14,162 nt of DNA from Actinidia chinensis (Eukaryota; Streptophyta; Magnoliopsida; Ericales; Actinidiaceae). Each line of letters begins with the position of its first letter. The stretch's first letter is position 1. This document shows, in pieces, positions 1 to 8,237 of this stretch. The notes below the pieces were generated by a model. That model was not told where the DNA came from, made no database searches, and saw only the letters and a program-made list of their open reading frames with translations. The position numbers and the translations under genes are program-made. The DNA lies in contig VIGQ01000349.1 in assembly GCA_009663005.1 (NCBI GenBank), positions 32,501 to 46,662 on the forward strand, given 5' to 3'.

Positions 1-655
1 ACTTAAAGGCTAATTACTTTAACTTTTCCGACTAAGCTCGTAAACTCTTACGAGTGTAGGTGTGTATGTATAATCAATCGGACCATCAATTCAATTCAAG
101 TTGAGCGCAGGTTAGGGCAGATTCAGTTCGGATTAAGTCCGTCCGTGCAAGTGACGGGTCGTGCTTGGCCTAGTTTGAATTCTAGAGTCCTAGTCCAACT
201 CAGTCCTGGGAGCCCGGACCTAGCCAATGGATGGGCCTCGCCAATTACTTGATTTTTTTTTTTTTAACGTATTTTTTTTAGATTTTTTCCGTATTGTTTT
301 TTTTGGGCTGGCTTAGTTTTGGCCCAAATGTTTTGTAGCAATTTAGGTGGTCGCCCCAACTGGATTAGCTCAATTTTCTTTTATTGAATTTTTTGTTGGT
401 TGGCGGTCTGAGCCCAAAAAATCAGGTTGGAATAGGCTAGGCTCGTGAGCAGGGCATTGGGCCTCACAACAGTCAGTTGCTCTGTCGAGCAAACTTTGTC
501 GGGGTAGCTAACCTGAGGAGACTCCAACTAAGAGTAACTGTCGAACCGATTCAATTTCTAAATGGGCCAATCATAAACTCCTCCGAACGAACTCACTGCC
601 CCCTACTTCAATTGTGCAGCACTAGAGTCATCACTATAACTTAGTAGTCAATTTT
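1..655. other. G/C-richer, repeat-like non-coding segment
   Basis: This segment has visibly more G and C than the rest of the window. It is full of short recurring words such as GGCCC, GGGCT, AGTCC and GGCCTAG, broken by T-runs near 250-305. No open frame of useful length crosses it. The composition and the recurring words resemble the non-coding part of an old LTR retrotransposon or similar repeat, but I see no terminal repeats, primer site or coding motif that would fix the class. It is cut by the window edge, so its left limit is unknown. Confidence 0.3.
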
Positions 656-1676
656 GTATTTATTGTCCACTTTCTTCTAGATGCCCAATGTTTTTTCATT
701 TATATATATAATTCATCAATGTACAAATAAATATAATATTTTAATGGAACGTAAGAAAAACAGACAAGCTAAAAAAAATGAATATACCCTTTTTACTAGC
801 TAATCTATTATTTACGGCTAGAGCCTGCTTGCTCTTTTGTTCTTATTAGCCTGTCCAATTTTTCGATACAATTTTCATATAATTCCGCGCAATTTGCCAA
901 AAAAAATAAATTTTCATCAAATAATAGAAAAATTACATAATTCAAGTAGGGACTTTTGGTTTGGGGGCCGACTCAAATTTTCATTCAAGCTGAAATAGTG
1001 CCCACCTATTTACTATATGGGCTGGGCAGAAGTGTTCATAGGTAAAGAAGTCAAATCATTGGATCTCAACAATAATTGTAGGCCCCTAGCCTTAATTTTA
1101 GAGCTCTATGAGTTTTTCGAGTATTTTCATCTTTGCTTTAAACTGATTCGTCTCGGGACCTGATAGAATATTAAACATAAAAAATAATTTATTTGATTAA
1201 AATAATAAAAAATATGCTTTAAAAATAGATTTTTTTCTATCTTTCAAACTTCTTTTTTTCAAATTTGATGATTTTTTTTATAGTTTCACATTTTCTCTCT
1301 GAGTTTTGAGTATTTTCTCATTGCCGAACTTTTTTTGTACCGATTTGCATTGAACGAAGAAATTATTATATGTTAAAAAAGTCATAATCTAAATTTTGAT
1401 TTCAAAATACTAAAAAATTACTTAAAAATAGATTGTTTTTTTATCTTTTATTAAAAGAAACTCGAAACTGACAACATTTAGCTATATTTAACTAATTCTT
1501 TTTTTCCTCTCTTTTCTTAAACTTACAATTGCCTGTCTCACAAGTCCACAAGGTGTCCTCTCACGAATAAAGATCAATCGTGGACCTAAATATCAATGTA
1601 CGTTGCTAAGTAGGACTTTCAGCAACCTAGTTTCACTACAGCATACTATATATTTTTGTTTAAATTGTCATTTTCT
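656..1676. other. AT-rich spacer without a gene
   Basis: About 1 kb of strongly AT-rich sequence with long T-runs. The only internal structure I see is a loose direct repeat of about 30 bases: a copy at 1201-1231 and a second at about 1406-1434, both ending in TTAAAAATAGATT. In sequence this poor in G and C such similarity carries limited weight. No promoter, RNA gene or coding region is supported. Confidence 0.45.
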
Positions 1677-1860
1677 TACATTGTATTTGGATCAGAATTG
1701 GTAAAATAAAAATAAAAATGTTAGAATTCACAACCGTTATTCGGAAACTATTAAATCATTTACCTTTTTTTCTTTCATTTCCCTTTTTCCTTCACTAAAT
1801 CTTTATCCAAACAAAACCTAACAGACTGATCATTAATTTTGGAAAGCTACGTGGTCTCCT

Positions 1861-1888
1861 CCCTCACTTAATTAAAATTAAATGAGGG
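1861..1888. repeat. Short inverted repeat (hairpin)
   Basis: CCCTCACTTAAT at 1861-1872 pairs with ATTAAATGAGGG at 1877-1888 with a single mismatch, leaving a 4-base loop. There is no T-run after it and no gene beside it, so there is no reason to call it a terminator. It is probably a chance or decayed transposon structure. Confidence 0.6.
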
Positions 1889-2239
1889 TAACATGGAACA
1901 AGTTGTGTAAATTGTTAGGAATTTGGATACAGATTGATAGACGGTGCAAAGTGAGATTTTGTTAAATAGAAGGCGGAAAGGGTAATTTTTTTCCTATTTT
2001 TATTTTTCGTGGTCTTGACCAAAATCAGTTTCCCGCTGGACACGAATTCCACCACCAACCTTTCGGCGGCGAATCTTCGGGTTTTGCCTGGAAGTGGACA
2101 CCTCATCCACTTTTCACTTAAATATCTCTTTTCTCATGCATTTATTGGGTGTGACCATTTTTTTTGGATTGGGGAAAAGAGAGTTCATTCCAGGCATTTG
2201 TGACAATTTTTGAAGGATAAATTATACCTATTGCACCCT
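1889..2239. other. Spacer with a small G/C-richer island, no gene recognised
   Basis: The stretch around 2030-2105 is less AT-rich than its surroundings and is open on both strands for about 63 codons. Neither translation shows a motif I recognise, and the two frames lie antisense to each other, so at most one could be real. It could be an exon scrap or a promoter-proximal remnant. I see nothing decisive. Confidence 0.25.
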
Positions 2240-2454
2240 TCAGCTGCACTTTCAATATACAGATTTTTAAATATTGGACTTAAATTTACTATATTTTTAA
2301 TCATCAAATTTCTATGGATTTTAAATTTAATGGTTTGAATTTTCTTGATTTTAAATCTTTTTAATCTATTCCGCAATCTAACTATACCTCGACGGATTTT
2401 TTTTTTTCGGACAGATTTAAATTTTAAAATTCATAATATCCAAACGGAGCCTTA
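2240..2454. mobile_element. Remnant of a GGCTCCGTTTGG-type MITE (right end only)
   Basis: CCAAACGGAGCC at 2440-2451, followed by TTA at 2452-2454, is the same terminal sequence as the right ends of the elements ending at 4387 and 10449. The AT-rich interior to its left, with repeated AATTTTAAA-like words, is typical of such elements. No matching left end (GGCTCCGTTTGG) is visible upstream, so the left limit given is a guess and the copy is truncated or badly decayed. Confidence 0.35.
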
Positions 2455-2840
2455 CACTTCGACCGAATCCTCAATTTGAGTTGAATAAAAAATTTCTTTC
2501 TTCCATCTAATCAAAAAAAAAAAAAATTGATCCCCCTAACAATCAATTGTTAATATGGCATTTCTATTCATTTACTATTACGCGACAAGAGGCCATGTGA
2601 CCTACATAAAATGGGCATGTAGACCTTAATTGAACGAAAAATAGATGGAAGGCTACATTGCACTGACTGAAAGTGTAGAGTTAACTTATACAAAGAGAAG
2701 TAAGATTAAAAATGACATTTTGGTCCAAGTCATAGGGTCCAAAATTAATAATTTACCCAATGTTAAAACTTTGAACCCAATTATTTACAATGCAAAGAGA
2801 CAAAAGGTCATTAATCATTAGACATGTTCATGCCGTTCAG
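2455..2840. other. AT-rich spacer, no gene
   Basis: No open frame or RNA gene is supported. There is a weak inverted similarity between the words around 2711-2726 and 2802-2818 (AATGAC.TTTTG type ends), which could mark a small decayed MITE of about 110 bp. The match is too short and the flanks too repetitive for a call. Confidence 0.3.
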
Positions 2841-2910
2841 GTAAGAGTTCGGATCCTCTGAAGTGCATGGTGTATTAGTGCACAAAATGATTCGTTTTGG
2901 TACGCTTTAG

Positions 2911-2975
2911 AACTAAAACGACGTCCGTTTTGGTCTTGATCATGAACGACGTCGTTTTATGATTAATTAAAACGA
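2911..2975. promoter_or_regulatory. Cluster of AAAACGACG / ACGT-core motifs including a 12-bp palindrome
   Basis: AAAACGACGT begins at 2915 and runs into CCGTTTT. A perfect palindrome AACGACGTCGTT lies at 2945-2956, continuing into TTT, and AAAACGAC recurs at about 2969. The GACGTC core is the C-box-type site that plant bZIP proteins can bind, which is established for the motif class. Whether it works here is unknown, since no gene lies within reach. The cluster may equally be part of a dispersed repeat that carries this word. Confidence 0.35.
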
Positions 2976-3090
2976 CTCGGAAACACTCCGCACCCGCCCC
3001 CTTGCGTTGTTTTTGTACACTTTAAAAAACACTTCTTCAACCATTCACTTCAAGTTCAAGGATCAGAACCTTTCTGGTAATGGCCTAGGG

Positions 3091-3223
3091 TGTTAGTGTG
3101 AAGTAAAAGTGTCTACTTGTGTCTCTACATGTTCTGGGCTATTTCCTCTCTAAAAGTGCCTTTGCATGTACTCGCTCTGTAAAATTGTTTAAGAGATGTT
3201 TGCCAACACATTGTTATCAGAGC
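3091..3223 (+). mobile_element. TRIM-like or solo LTR with initiator-Met tRNA primer site
   Basis: A 120-base segment at 3091-3210 starts TGTTAG and ends CCAACACA, the TG...CA form of an LTR with short inverted ends. One base later, TGTTATCAGAGC at 3212-3223 matches the plant LTR-element primer site TGGTATCAGAGC (complementary to initiator-Met tRNA) at 11 of 12 positions. That order, LTR then primer site, is correct for a 5' LTR on the plus strand. No gag or pol frame follows and no second LTR copy is visible, so this is a solo 5' end, a TRIM that lost its 3' repeat, or a chance match. The 120-base length suits a TRIM better than an autonomous element. Confidence 0.35.
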
Positions 3224-3253
3224 ATGCCACGAAACTTTCAACTTATTGCCCAC

Positions 3254-3304
3254 CTCTCTCTCTCCTTCTCTCTCCTCACATCATCCACATCACACACACA
3301 CACC
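3254..3304. repeat. Compound CT-rich and (CA)n low-complexity tract
   Basis: CTCTCTCT-type runs at about 3254-3277 are followed by a (CA)n run at about 3291-3303. On the plus strand the tract is almost free of G. It lies just inside the candidate TRIM-like element. Confidence 0.7.
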
Positions 3305-4147
3305 ACATAATTTTGTTTTTGCAGCTTTTCGTGCGGCCACTTTAGAGCAGAAATGTACCGTACAGATCGATCACAAGCAGTCCATAATTAACTAATGCAT
3401 TTTTTAGAAGTCTCATTAACATATTGTAGGACATAAATAGCAACCTAGGTTTACACTGAATATAGTTGATCACCGCAGCGTCACACCGTGATTGAGCTTG
3501 GAGCCCGAACCGCTACACTAGTACAGCTACATTGTTCGGCTTATCTCGGAACACTCTTGGTGACATGTCTTAATTGAGCTTACATAACAATGATAACTAC
3601 ACAAAAAGACTCTGATACCCAACCCACCCTCACGATGAATGAGGTTTTTCCATAATGTGATAGGCGAATCGCCAACTTCCCTGTAAAAAAAAGCCCCCGT
3701 ATTAGCTTCGATTTTCTAACTAGTTCTGCTTGTAGACTGACTGTACAGGGCAAAAACCGCCAACAACCGTCCCTTTGTTGAGACTCAAATTCTCATCACC
3801 CCCACAACATGTCTTGTAAAATCATTAATTTTTTATTTTAATTATTGTAGTCGGTTTCTAAATCCATAAGATTTTTTTTCTTTGGGTGTTTGGCTCGCAT
3901 TAAATTGTACAAAAGTTCTTTTGTAACTTGTTTACTTGAATGAACTTAATCCATTGACCCCAAGAGGGGAGGAAAAAAAAACAATTTCTCTGTATAAGGT
4001 CCGATTTAGCAACCCCATGAAGAAGTTGGATTTTTCGGACTTTTTAGAATTCTAAATTCCAAAAAAAGATTATCCCGTTTTTCCAAGGGTTGATTATAAT
4101 GCCGTTGGATTCAACAAGCAAAAATTATTATCCCGTTTGGGTTTTCG
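3305..4147. other. Non-coding stretch with a minus-strand primer-site-like motif
   Basis: No gene is visible. On the minus strand, GGTATCAGAG (complement of 3610-3619) matches 10 bases of the initiator-Met primer site, but no segment with TG...CA ends can be seen beside it. The part at about 3470-3570 is less AT-rich and unlike its surroundings, so it may be old transposon interior. Near 4068-4145 the word TTATCCCGTTT occurs twice about 60 bases apart. Confidence 0.3.
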
Positions 4148-4152
4148 ATATT

Positions 4153-4387
4153 GCTCCGTTTGGTAATGCTTAAAAACATTTTTTTTTTTGTTCAACTTGC
4201 TATCAAAAAAGTTAAGAATTTTGACTTTTTTTTCTTTGTGGCTTTACTTTTGTTAAAACTAAGCAAGGCAACAAAGCAAAACAATAAAATCAAAAAAGCC
4301 AACTCTGATTAGCTTTTTTTTGCTTATTTTAAGCTAAAAAGCAAAAAAAAAAAAAAAAAAACTAAAAGAACTGACGCAAACGGAGCC
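4153..4387. mobile_element. MITE with GCTCCGTTTGG termini, member 1
   Basis: The left end GCTCCGTTTGG at 4153-4163 is matched in inverse by GCAAACGGAGCC at 4376-4387. ATATT directly flanks both ends (4148-4152 and 4388-4392), a possible 5-base target duplication. The roughly 235-bp interior has no coding potential and contains AGCTTTTTTTGCTTA-like and AAAGCCACAAA-like words (the latter on the minus strand). The element at 10300-10449 shares these words on its plus strand, so the two belong to one family in opposite orientation. Superfamily is uncertain: such ends occur in both PIF/Harbinger-like and hAT-like MITEs. Confidence 0.6.
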
Positions 4388-4595
4388 ATATTTGTATGCA
4401 TGGAAGTTGCTCCCGATTTTGTAATACCCTTCCCGAATTGTAATATTCCTAATTTATAATAAAACATTGTCTTTTCTAAAAAAAAAATAAAAAATAAAAG
4501 AAAAGCGTGAAGGAAATTAACAAATTTAAGCGATTCAAGCAAGAATTTGAGCAACAACACCAGCAAAATCAATTCTCTATCTTTTATTTTCTCAT

Positions 4596-5000
4596 TATTT
4601 CCATTTTTGTATATCAATGCGTTTTTTTTTTTATAGCACAGCAATCACAGCATCCCCGTCGTCTAGCCTAATGGGTTCCGAGAGAGATTGGCCCTCAAGT
4701 TATTTGACAACAAACCTCCAGTATAATCTGATAGGACGCAAAACCTATGGCTCTTTAAACAAAGAAAATTTTTAACAGTCGAGTTAACCTAAAGGTTCTA
4801 TATATTTTTCATATCAACGCGTGTATTTGTTTTTTTACAGCAACAACATCCTGTCTCAGACGCAATGGGGGTCGAGAGGGACTGGCCTCAAAGTTAACTG
4901 TCAAACAAACTTCAGTATCTCTGATAGACTCGATCGAATGGTGACCCGTAAAAATAAAGACAGAGTTTTTTTAAACCAGTCCAGCTAACCCAAGGTTATT
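4596..5000 (+). repeat. Degenerate tandem duplication, two units of about 200 bp
   Basis: Unit 1 (about 4596-4797) and unit 2 (about 4798-5000) share the same order of words. A T-rich start with ATATCAA.GCG comes first, then a T-run and ACAGCA, then CGAGAG.GA.TGGCC with CTCAA.GTTA, then ACAA.C..CCAGTAT, then TCTGATAG, then AAACAAAG/AATAAAG, and finally TAACC.AAGGTT. They differ by many substitutions and small gaps, so the duplication is old. Neither unit is open as protein. The G/C level exceeds that of the flanks, which suggests the unit comes from a repeat family rather than from local spacer. Confidence 0.65.
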
Positions 5001-5643
5001 AATAAACATATTATATAAACATATATAGCTGCTAGGATTAAAAATGCATCATATGAAGGGTAAAGTTCTCTCTCTCATGGTTGACGAAGTTCATTCTACC
5101 CCTTTTCTTATTTTCTCTTTCGTATGTGTGGAAAAAGAGAAAGAACCGAGAATTGAGTAGGAGAATAGCCCACACGAGACAAGCAAAAGAATTAGTGGGA
5201 TATGCTTAGACTTTAGATACCCTAACAATTATTTTAAATGGTGTCCAAATATTCATAGGGGGAAGGGGGATGATAAAGATATATTTGTCCTTACTTTAAA
5301 AGCCACGATTTAAAACCCAACTTTTCCTTTAATTGAACCCTATTTTCACATCAAACACTAACTGTAAGAGGTTTAAGGGTCTCACGTCGCTTTGTCTTAT
5401 TACAACCTTTTAATATGTATCCAAAAGGGTTAGTTATTCTCCCAAAAGCTTTTTCTAATTTTTCTTTTAGAAAGTTGAGTGCTTGTGTGTAAAACGTATA
5501 GATGAGTAGTGCAATAATAGCCAATGGTCCAACACCATTAGTTGAGGCAAAAATACTTTTTGGATGTGTCTCTTTCAGGTGGAATTTTTTTTTGTAGTTG
5601 GTAATCATAGAACAGGGATCGATGCAGAATTGTACTTTTTGGG
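5001..5643. other. Spacer without a recognised gene
   Basis: This mixed AT-rich sequence includes CT-rich and GA-rich stretches at 5065-5170, where TTCTCTTT can pair with AAAGAGAA over 8 bases. A minus-strand frame of 104 codons ends near 5351. Its composition is unremarkable, it has no motif I recognise, and its start lies in the tandem repeat that follows. I do not regard it as a gene. Confidence 0.35.
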
Positions 5644-5868
5644 AGTAGCGACTGTGGCCATTCAAAGTACAAAATTCGCAACTTACCTATGAAATATTAT
5701 ATTACTTTTTTTCAATTTTTAGTGTGGCGACGGTACATTCAAATTATGGAAGTCGTAAATTACGTATAATTATTACATTACTTTTCAATTTTTGGGTGCG
5801 ACTACGTATTCAAATCACACGAAATTCTCAACTAAACGTATGAAATATGTACATTATTTCAATTTTGG
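5644..5868 (+). repeat. Three-copy tandem repeat, period about 73-77 bp
   Basis: Three successive units are at 5644-5720, 5721-5793 and 5794-5868. Each begins with a G-containing GTG.CGAC-like word and continues with TTCAAA. Next come an AA.T.CG/CTCAA-like word and a TATGAAATAT or TATAATTAT word, and each unit closes with ACATTA or ATTACT, a T-run and CAATTTT. Unit lengths of 77, 73 and 75 and the scattered differences suggest an ancient array. It is non-coding, and its role, if any, is unknown. Confidence 0.65.
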
Positions 5869-5995
5869 ATTATCGAATTTGAAAATATTCTTAGTTTAAA
5901 ATACTATTTATAAAATAATATTTTTAAAAAAACTTTAAGAGACAGTTGTTCGCTGGCTGCCCTTGAGTCTAGAGATTCCAAAAATGTATACTGAA

Positions 5996-6049
5996 ATAGA
6001 TGCCTTGTTCTTCAAATAAAGCTTTTGAGTGGGGATTAAAGGCATCTAT
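5996..6049. repeat. Hairpin with a perfect 11-bp stem
   Basis: ATAGATGCCTT at 5996-6006 is perfectly complementary to AAGGCATCTAT at 6039-6049, with a 32-base loop. Pairing does not continue outward, so the stem is too short for a plant miRNA precursor. TATACTG occurs just outside on both sides in direct orientation. Confidence 0.6.
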
Positions 6050-6200
6050 ACTGTTCCTTTTTCACACGCAGCAATTGTTGTAACCATATTGTGTACATTA
6101 ATCCTTCTCTTTCAATTCAAGCTGGATGGAATATAATCAAACCCAGTATCAAGAAGTTTCATGTTCCTTTTAATCCTCTCTCTCTCTTATATGGTGGGAA

Positions 6201-6420
6201 GCCTATATGGAATACTGCACGAAACAACGAAGAAAAATATAAATAAGCAATTAAGAGAAAATTATGGCTTTGAATAATATTATTAAATTAATCAATATCC
6301 TTTTAATATATTTGCTATGGGAGGGCCAGCCTATATGGAATATTGCACGAAACAACATAGGAAAACTATTAATAAAGCAATTAAGAGAAATTATGTTTGA
6401 AAATAAATTAGAAATTAATT
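6201..6420 (+). repeat. Tandem duplication, two units with 128-bp period
   Basis: GCCTATATGGAATACTGCAC begins at 6201 and recurs with one change at 6329. The following ACGAAACAAC and AAGCAATTAAGAGAAA words repeat in the same order, so the strong match spans 6201-6266 and 6329-6395. Weaker similarity continues to about 6292 and 6420. High identity in the core suggests a fairly recent event compared with the array at 5644-5868. No open frame crosses the unit. Confidence 0.8.
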
Positions 6421-6595
6421 AATTACTTTAATACGTACGTAAGAAGAGAATAAAATTCAGTACATCAAGGTATAGATGAGAAAATAATTTTTTTTTTACA
6501 AAACACGAAATTGAGTTAAGCCCTCAATTCGGAACTAAAAAACTTAGTATATTAGAAAAATTGATCTATTGTGATCACGTAAAACAGTAAAAATA

Positions 6596-7300
6596 GGGTG
6601 AAATCACTGACCACTGAGATTATAGATTAATACACAAAGACCCCTGACGTTTGAAAAATGACAGTGAGATCCCTTGAGATTTGAAACTGTAACAAATTTC
6701 GTCATTTTACACTAACCACCCTGAGGTTCGAGTTAATACACAAGACCCCTGACGTCGGCTGAATAGTGTTGAAATTACATCCTATGATCATCTTTTGATA
6801 AATTTATTATATTACTCCACAAGAAGGTTGATTGAATGACAAAAAAATAATAGTATTTTAGACATAAGGGCATTTAATTTTTTTTTTTTTTCAAGCACAT
6901 GGAAATACGTGATCGATTTTTATCACTATTTAAACAGATTAGTAACAAAAATGATGTTAAAATAATTACAATTAAATAGTTAATGGGTCAATATGATTCA
7001 CTTTTTGGTCATTCAGTCAACATCTTTGTGGAGTATATAGTAACTTTGTCAAAAAGACGAGCATATATGGTTTCAACCACTATTCTGCCGACGTCATGGA
7101 TGGGCAGTCAATCTTGCTAACGGCGCTTGATATCAAGGGAGCTTTTGTGTATTAATCTGGAACCTCAAGAGTGATTAGTGTAAAATGGGAGAAATTTGTT
7201 ACAAATTTTAAATCTCAGGGAAGGTCACTGTCATTTTTAAAACGTCCGGGGTGCTTTGTGTATTAACCAAAACCTCATGAGTGGGCAGTGTATTTCACGC
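6596..7300. mobile_element. Foldback / MULE-like non-autonomous element with very long inverted arms
   Basis: The left arm (6596 to about 6850) and right arm (about 7000-7300) are inverted copies with small gaps. Matching blocks, read inward from each end, are GGGTGAAAT/GCGTGAAAT, TTAATACACAAAG, AAAATGACAGTGA, GTAACAAATTTC, CATTTTACACTAA, TTAATACACAA, GACGTCGGC.GAATAGTG, ACTCCACAA and TGAATGAC. The flanks TAAAAATA (6588-6595) and TAAAAATT (7301-7308) form an 8-base target duplication with one mismatch. The word TTAATACACAA occurs twice in each arm about 106-111 bases apart, so the arm contains subterminal repeats. The loop of about 150 bp is AT-rich and has no transposase. Long arms fit Mutator-like (MULE) or foldback elements, while an 8-base duplication also allows hAT. 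Confidence 0.8.
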
Positions 7301-7308
7301 TAAAAATT

Positions 7309-8105
7309 AATCTATGAAAAGTGAATAATAAATTAAATTAAATGCTGTAAACGAAGTCATTTGCCAAAATCAACTTATTAATAAAGAATTCTACAACAAT
7401 TGGAGGCCATTGATGGTATCGTTTAGTCTCTAAACGCAAAAAGTTCTCCATGAACTCGCTATCCAACAACACGACGCGGCGTTTACTTTACACTCTCTAT
7501 CTCTCGATCATTTTTGATTAAGTAACTAATGAAGTCAATTTATAACATGATCAGGATTACCTTTTTTGATCATTTTGAAACTCGCCAATGGTATAATAAG
7601 GTGCGTCTGTAATCATATATTTCTAGATTTCTTATCCCAAAAGCAAGTTGGGGGGACATCAAACTTTTTAATTTCAAGTTTCTTTTAACTAATGATTACA
7701 CAATTCCTTCTATTGTGGAAAAAGGAAACCAACGGTCATTTTGTTTTTTGCTTGATTGGTGCTTCTCTTTCCTAATCCCTCATCAATCAAAAAGAAAGGC
7801 CACTTTCTATATTCTAAAGGCAAGCAAAAGGAGGGGCTATAGGGGGGTTTCAAAGTTTACTTGCTCGAGTACAAGAAGCTACCAAAAGATTTTACCCCAC
7901 CCACCACGCAATTTGTTGTTAGTATTTAGGTTACATTTTGTTTGGAGCTTGGTTATAATTGGATCTTCAATGGTTGAACTCTTAGTAATTAATGCGTCCT
8001 CATTATGTATAATGTTGTAAATATTTAACGTATTTTTATCACTGCAAATTGTAACTTTCTCATTAATCTCTATTTTTCCCTCTCATTAGCAAAATTGATA
8101 TACTT
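7309..8105. other. Spacer without a recognised gene
   Basis: AT-rich sequence with a plus-strand frame of about 101 codons at 7715-8020. Its translation is rich in S, F, L and R without any domain I recognise and has no supporting splice or promoter context. CACGACGCGGCGTTTA near 7468-7485 is an isolated G/C-rich word. Nothing else is supported. Confidence 0.35.
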
Positions 8106-8109
8106 TATC

Positions 8110-8140
8110 ACGTGTGTGTGTCTATTATATATATATACAC
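8110..8140. repeat. Short (GT)n and (TA)n microsatellites
   Basis: CACGTGTGTGTGTC is followed, after a short gap, by a TATATATATA run. Both are only a few units long. The leading CACGTG is also a G-box core, but no gene lies beside it. Confidence 0.7.
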
Positions 8141-8194
8141 TATCATTGGCTACTTACTTTTTATTTGGTGGGAACTGCCTCGAAACTAAGGTCC

Positions 8195-8237
8195 GTCACG
8201 TATGTCTTCAATAACTGTCACGTATGTTTTCAATGCG
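8195..8237. repeat. Two-copy minisatellite, 22-bp period
   Basis: GTCACGTATGTCTTCAAT begins at 8195 and is repeated with one change from 8217, as GTCACGTATGTTTTCAAT. The array has only two units. Confidence 0.75.

Noticed and set aside
1676..1822. Possible Tourist-like MITE (TTGTATTTGGAT against ATCCAAACAAAA)
   Set aside because: Only about 10 of 14 end bases match in inverse, and the flanking triplets are TTA and TAA rather than a direct duplication.
2707..2820. Possible small MITE with AATGAC.TTTTG ends
   Set aside because: The inverted match is about 12 bases in AT-rich sequence with no clear target duplication.
4324..4644. Minus-strand open frame of 106 codons
   Set aside because: It covers the A-runs at the edge of a MITE, and the translation is dominated by F, L and K from poly-T/poly-A. 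There is no domain, so it is a composition artefact.
4646..4680. GTCTAGCCTAATGGG looks like a tRNA/SINE A box
   Set aside because: No B box (GGTTCGAATCC type) lies at the right distance, and the word is not kept in the second unit of the duplication.
5351..5665. Minus-strand open frame of 104 codons
   Set aside because: It has no recognisable motif, overlaps the start of the 75-bp tandem array and has no promoter or splice context.
6723..6740. GGTTCGAGTT resembles a tRNA B box
   Set aside because: It is part of the foldback arm. No A box or cloverleaf can be formed around it.
7715..8020. Plus-strand open frame of 101 codons
   Set aside because: Low-information translation without a domain; this length is expected by chance in 14 kb of six-frame sequence.
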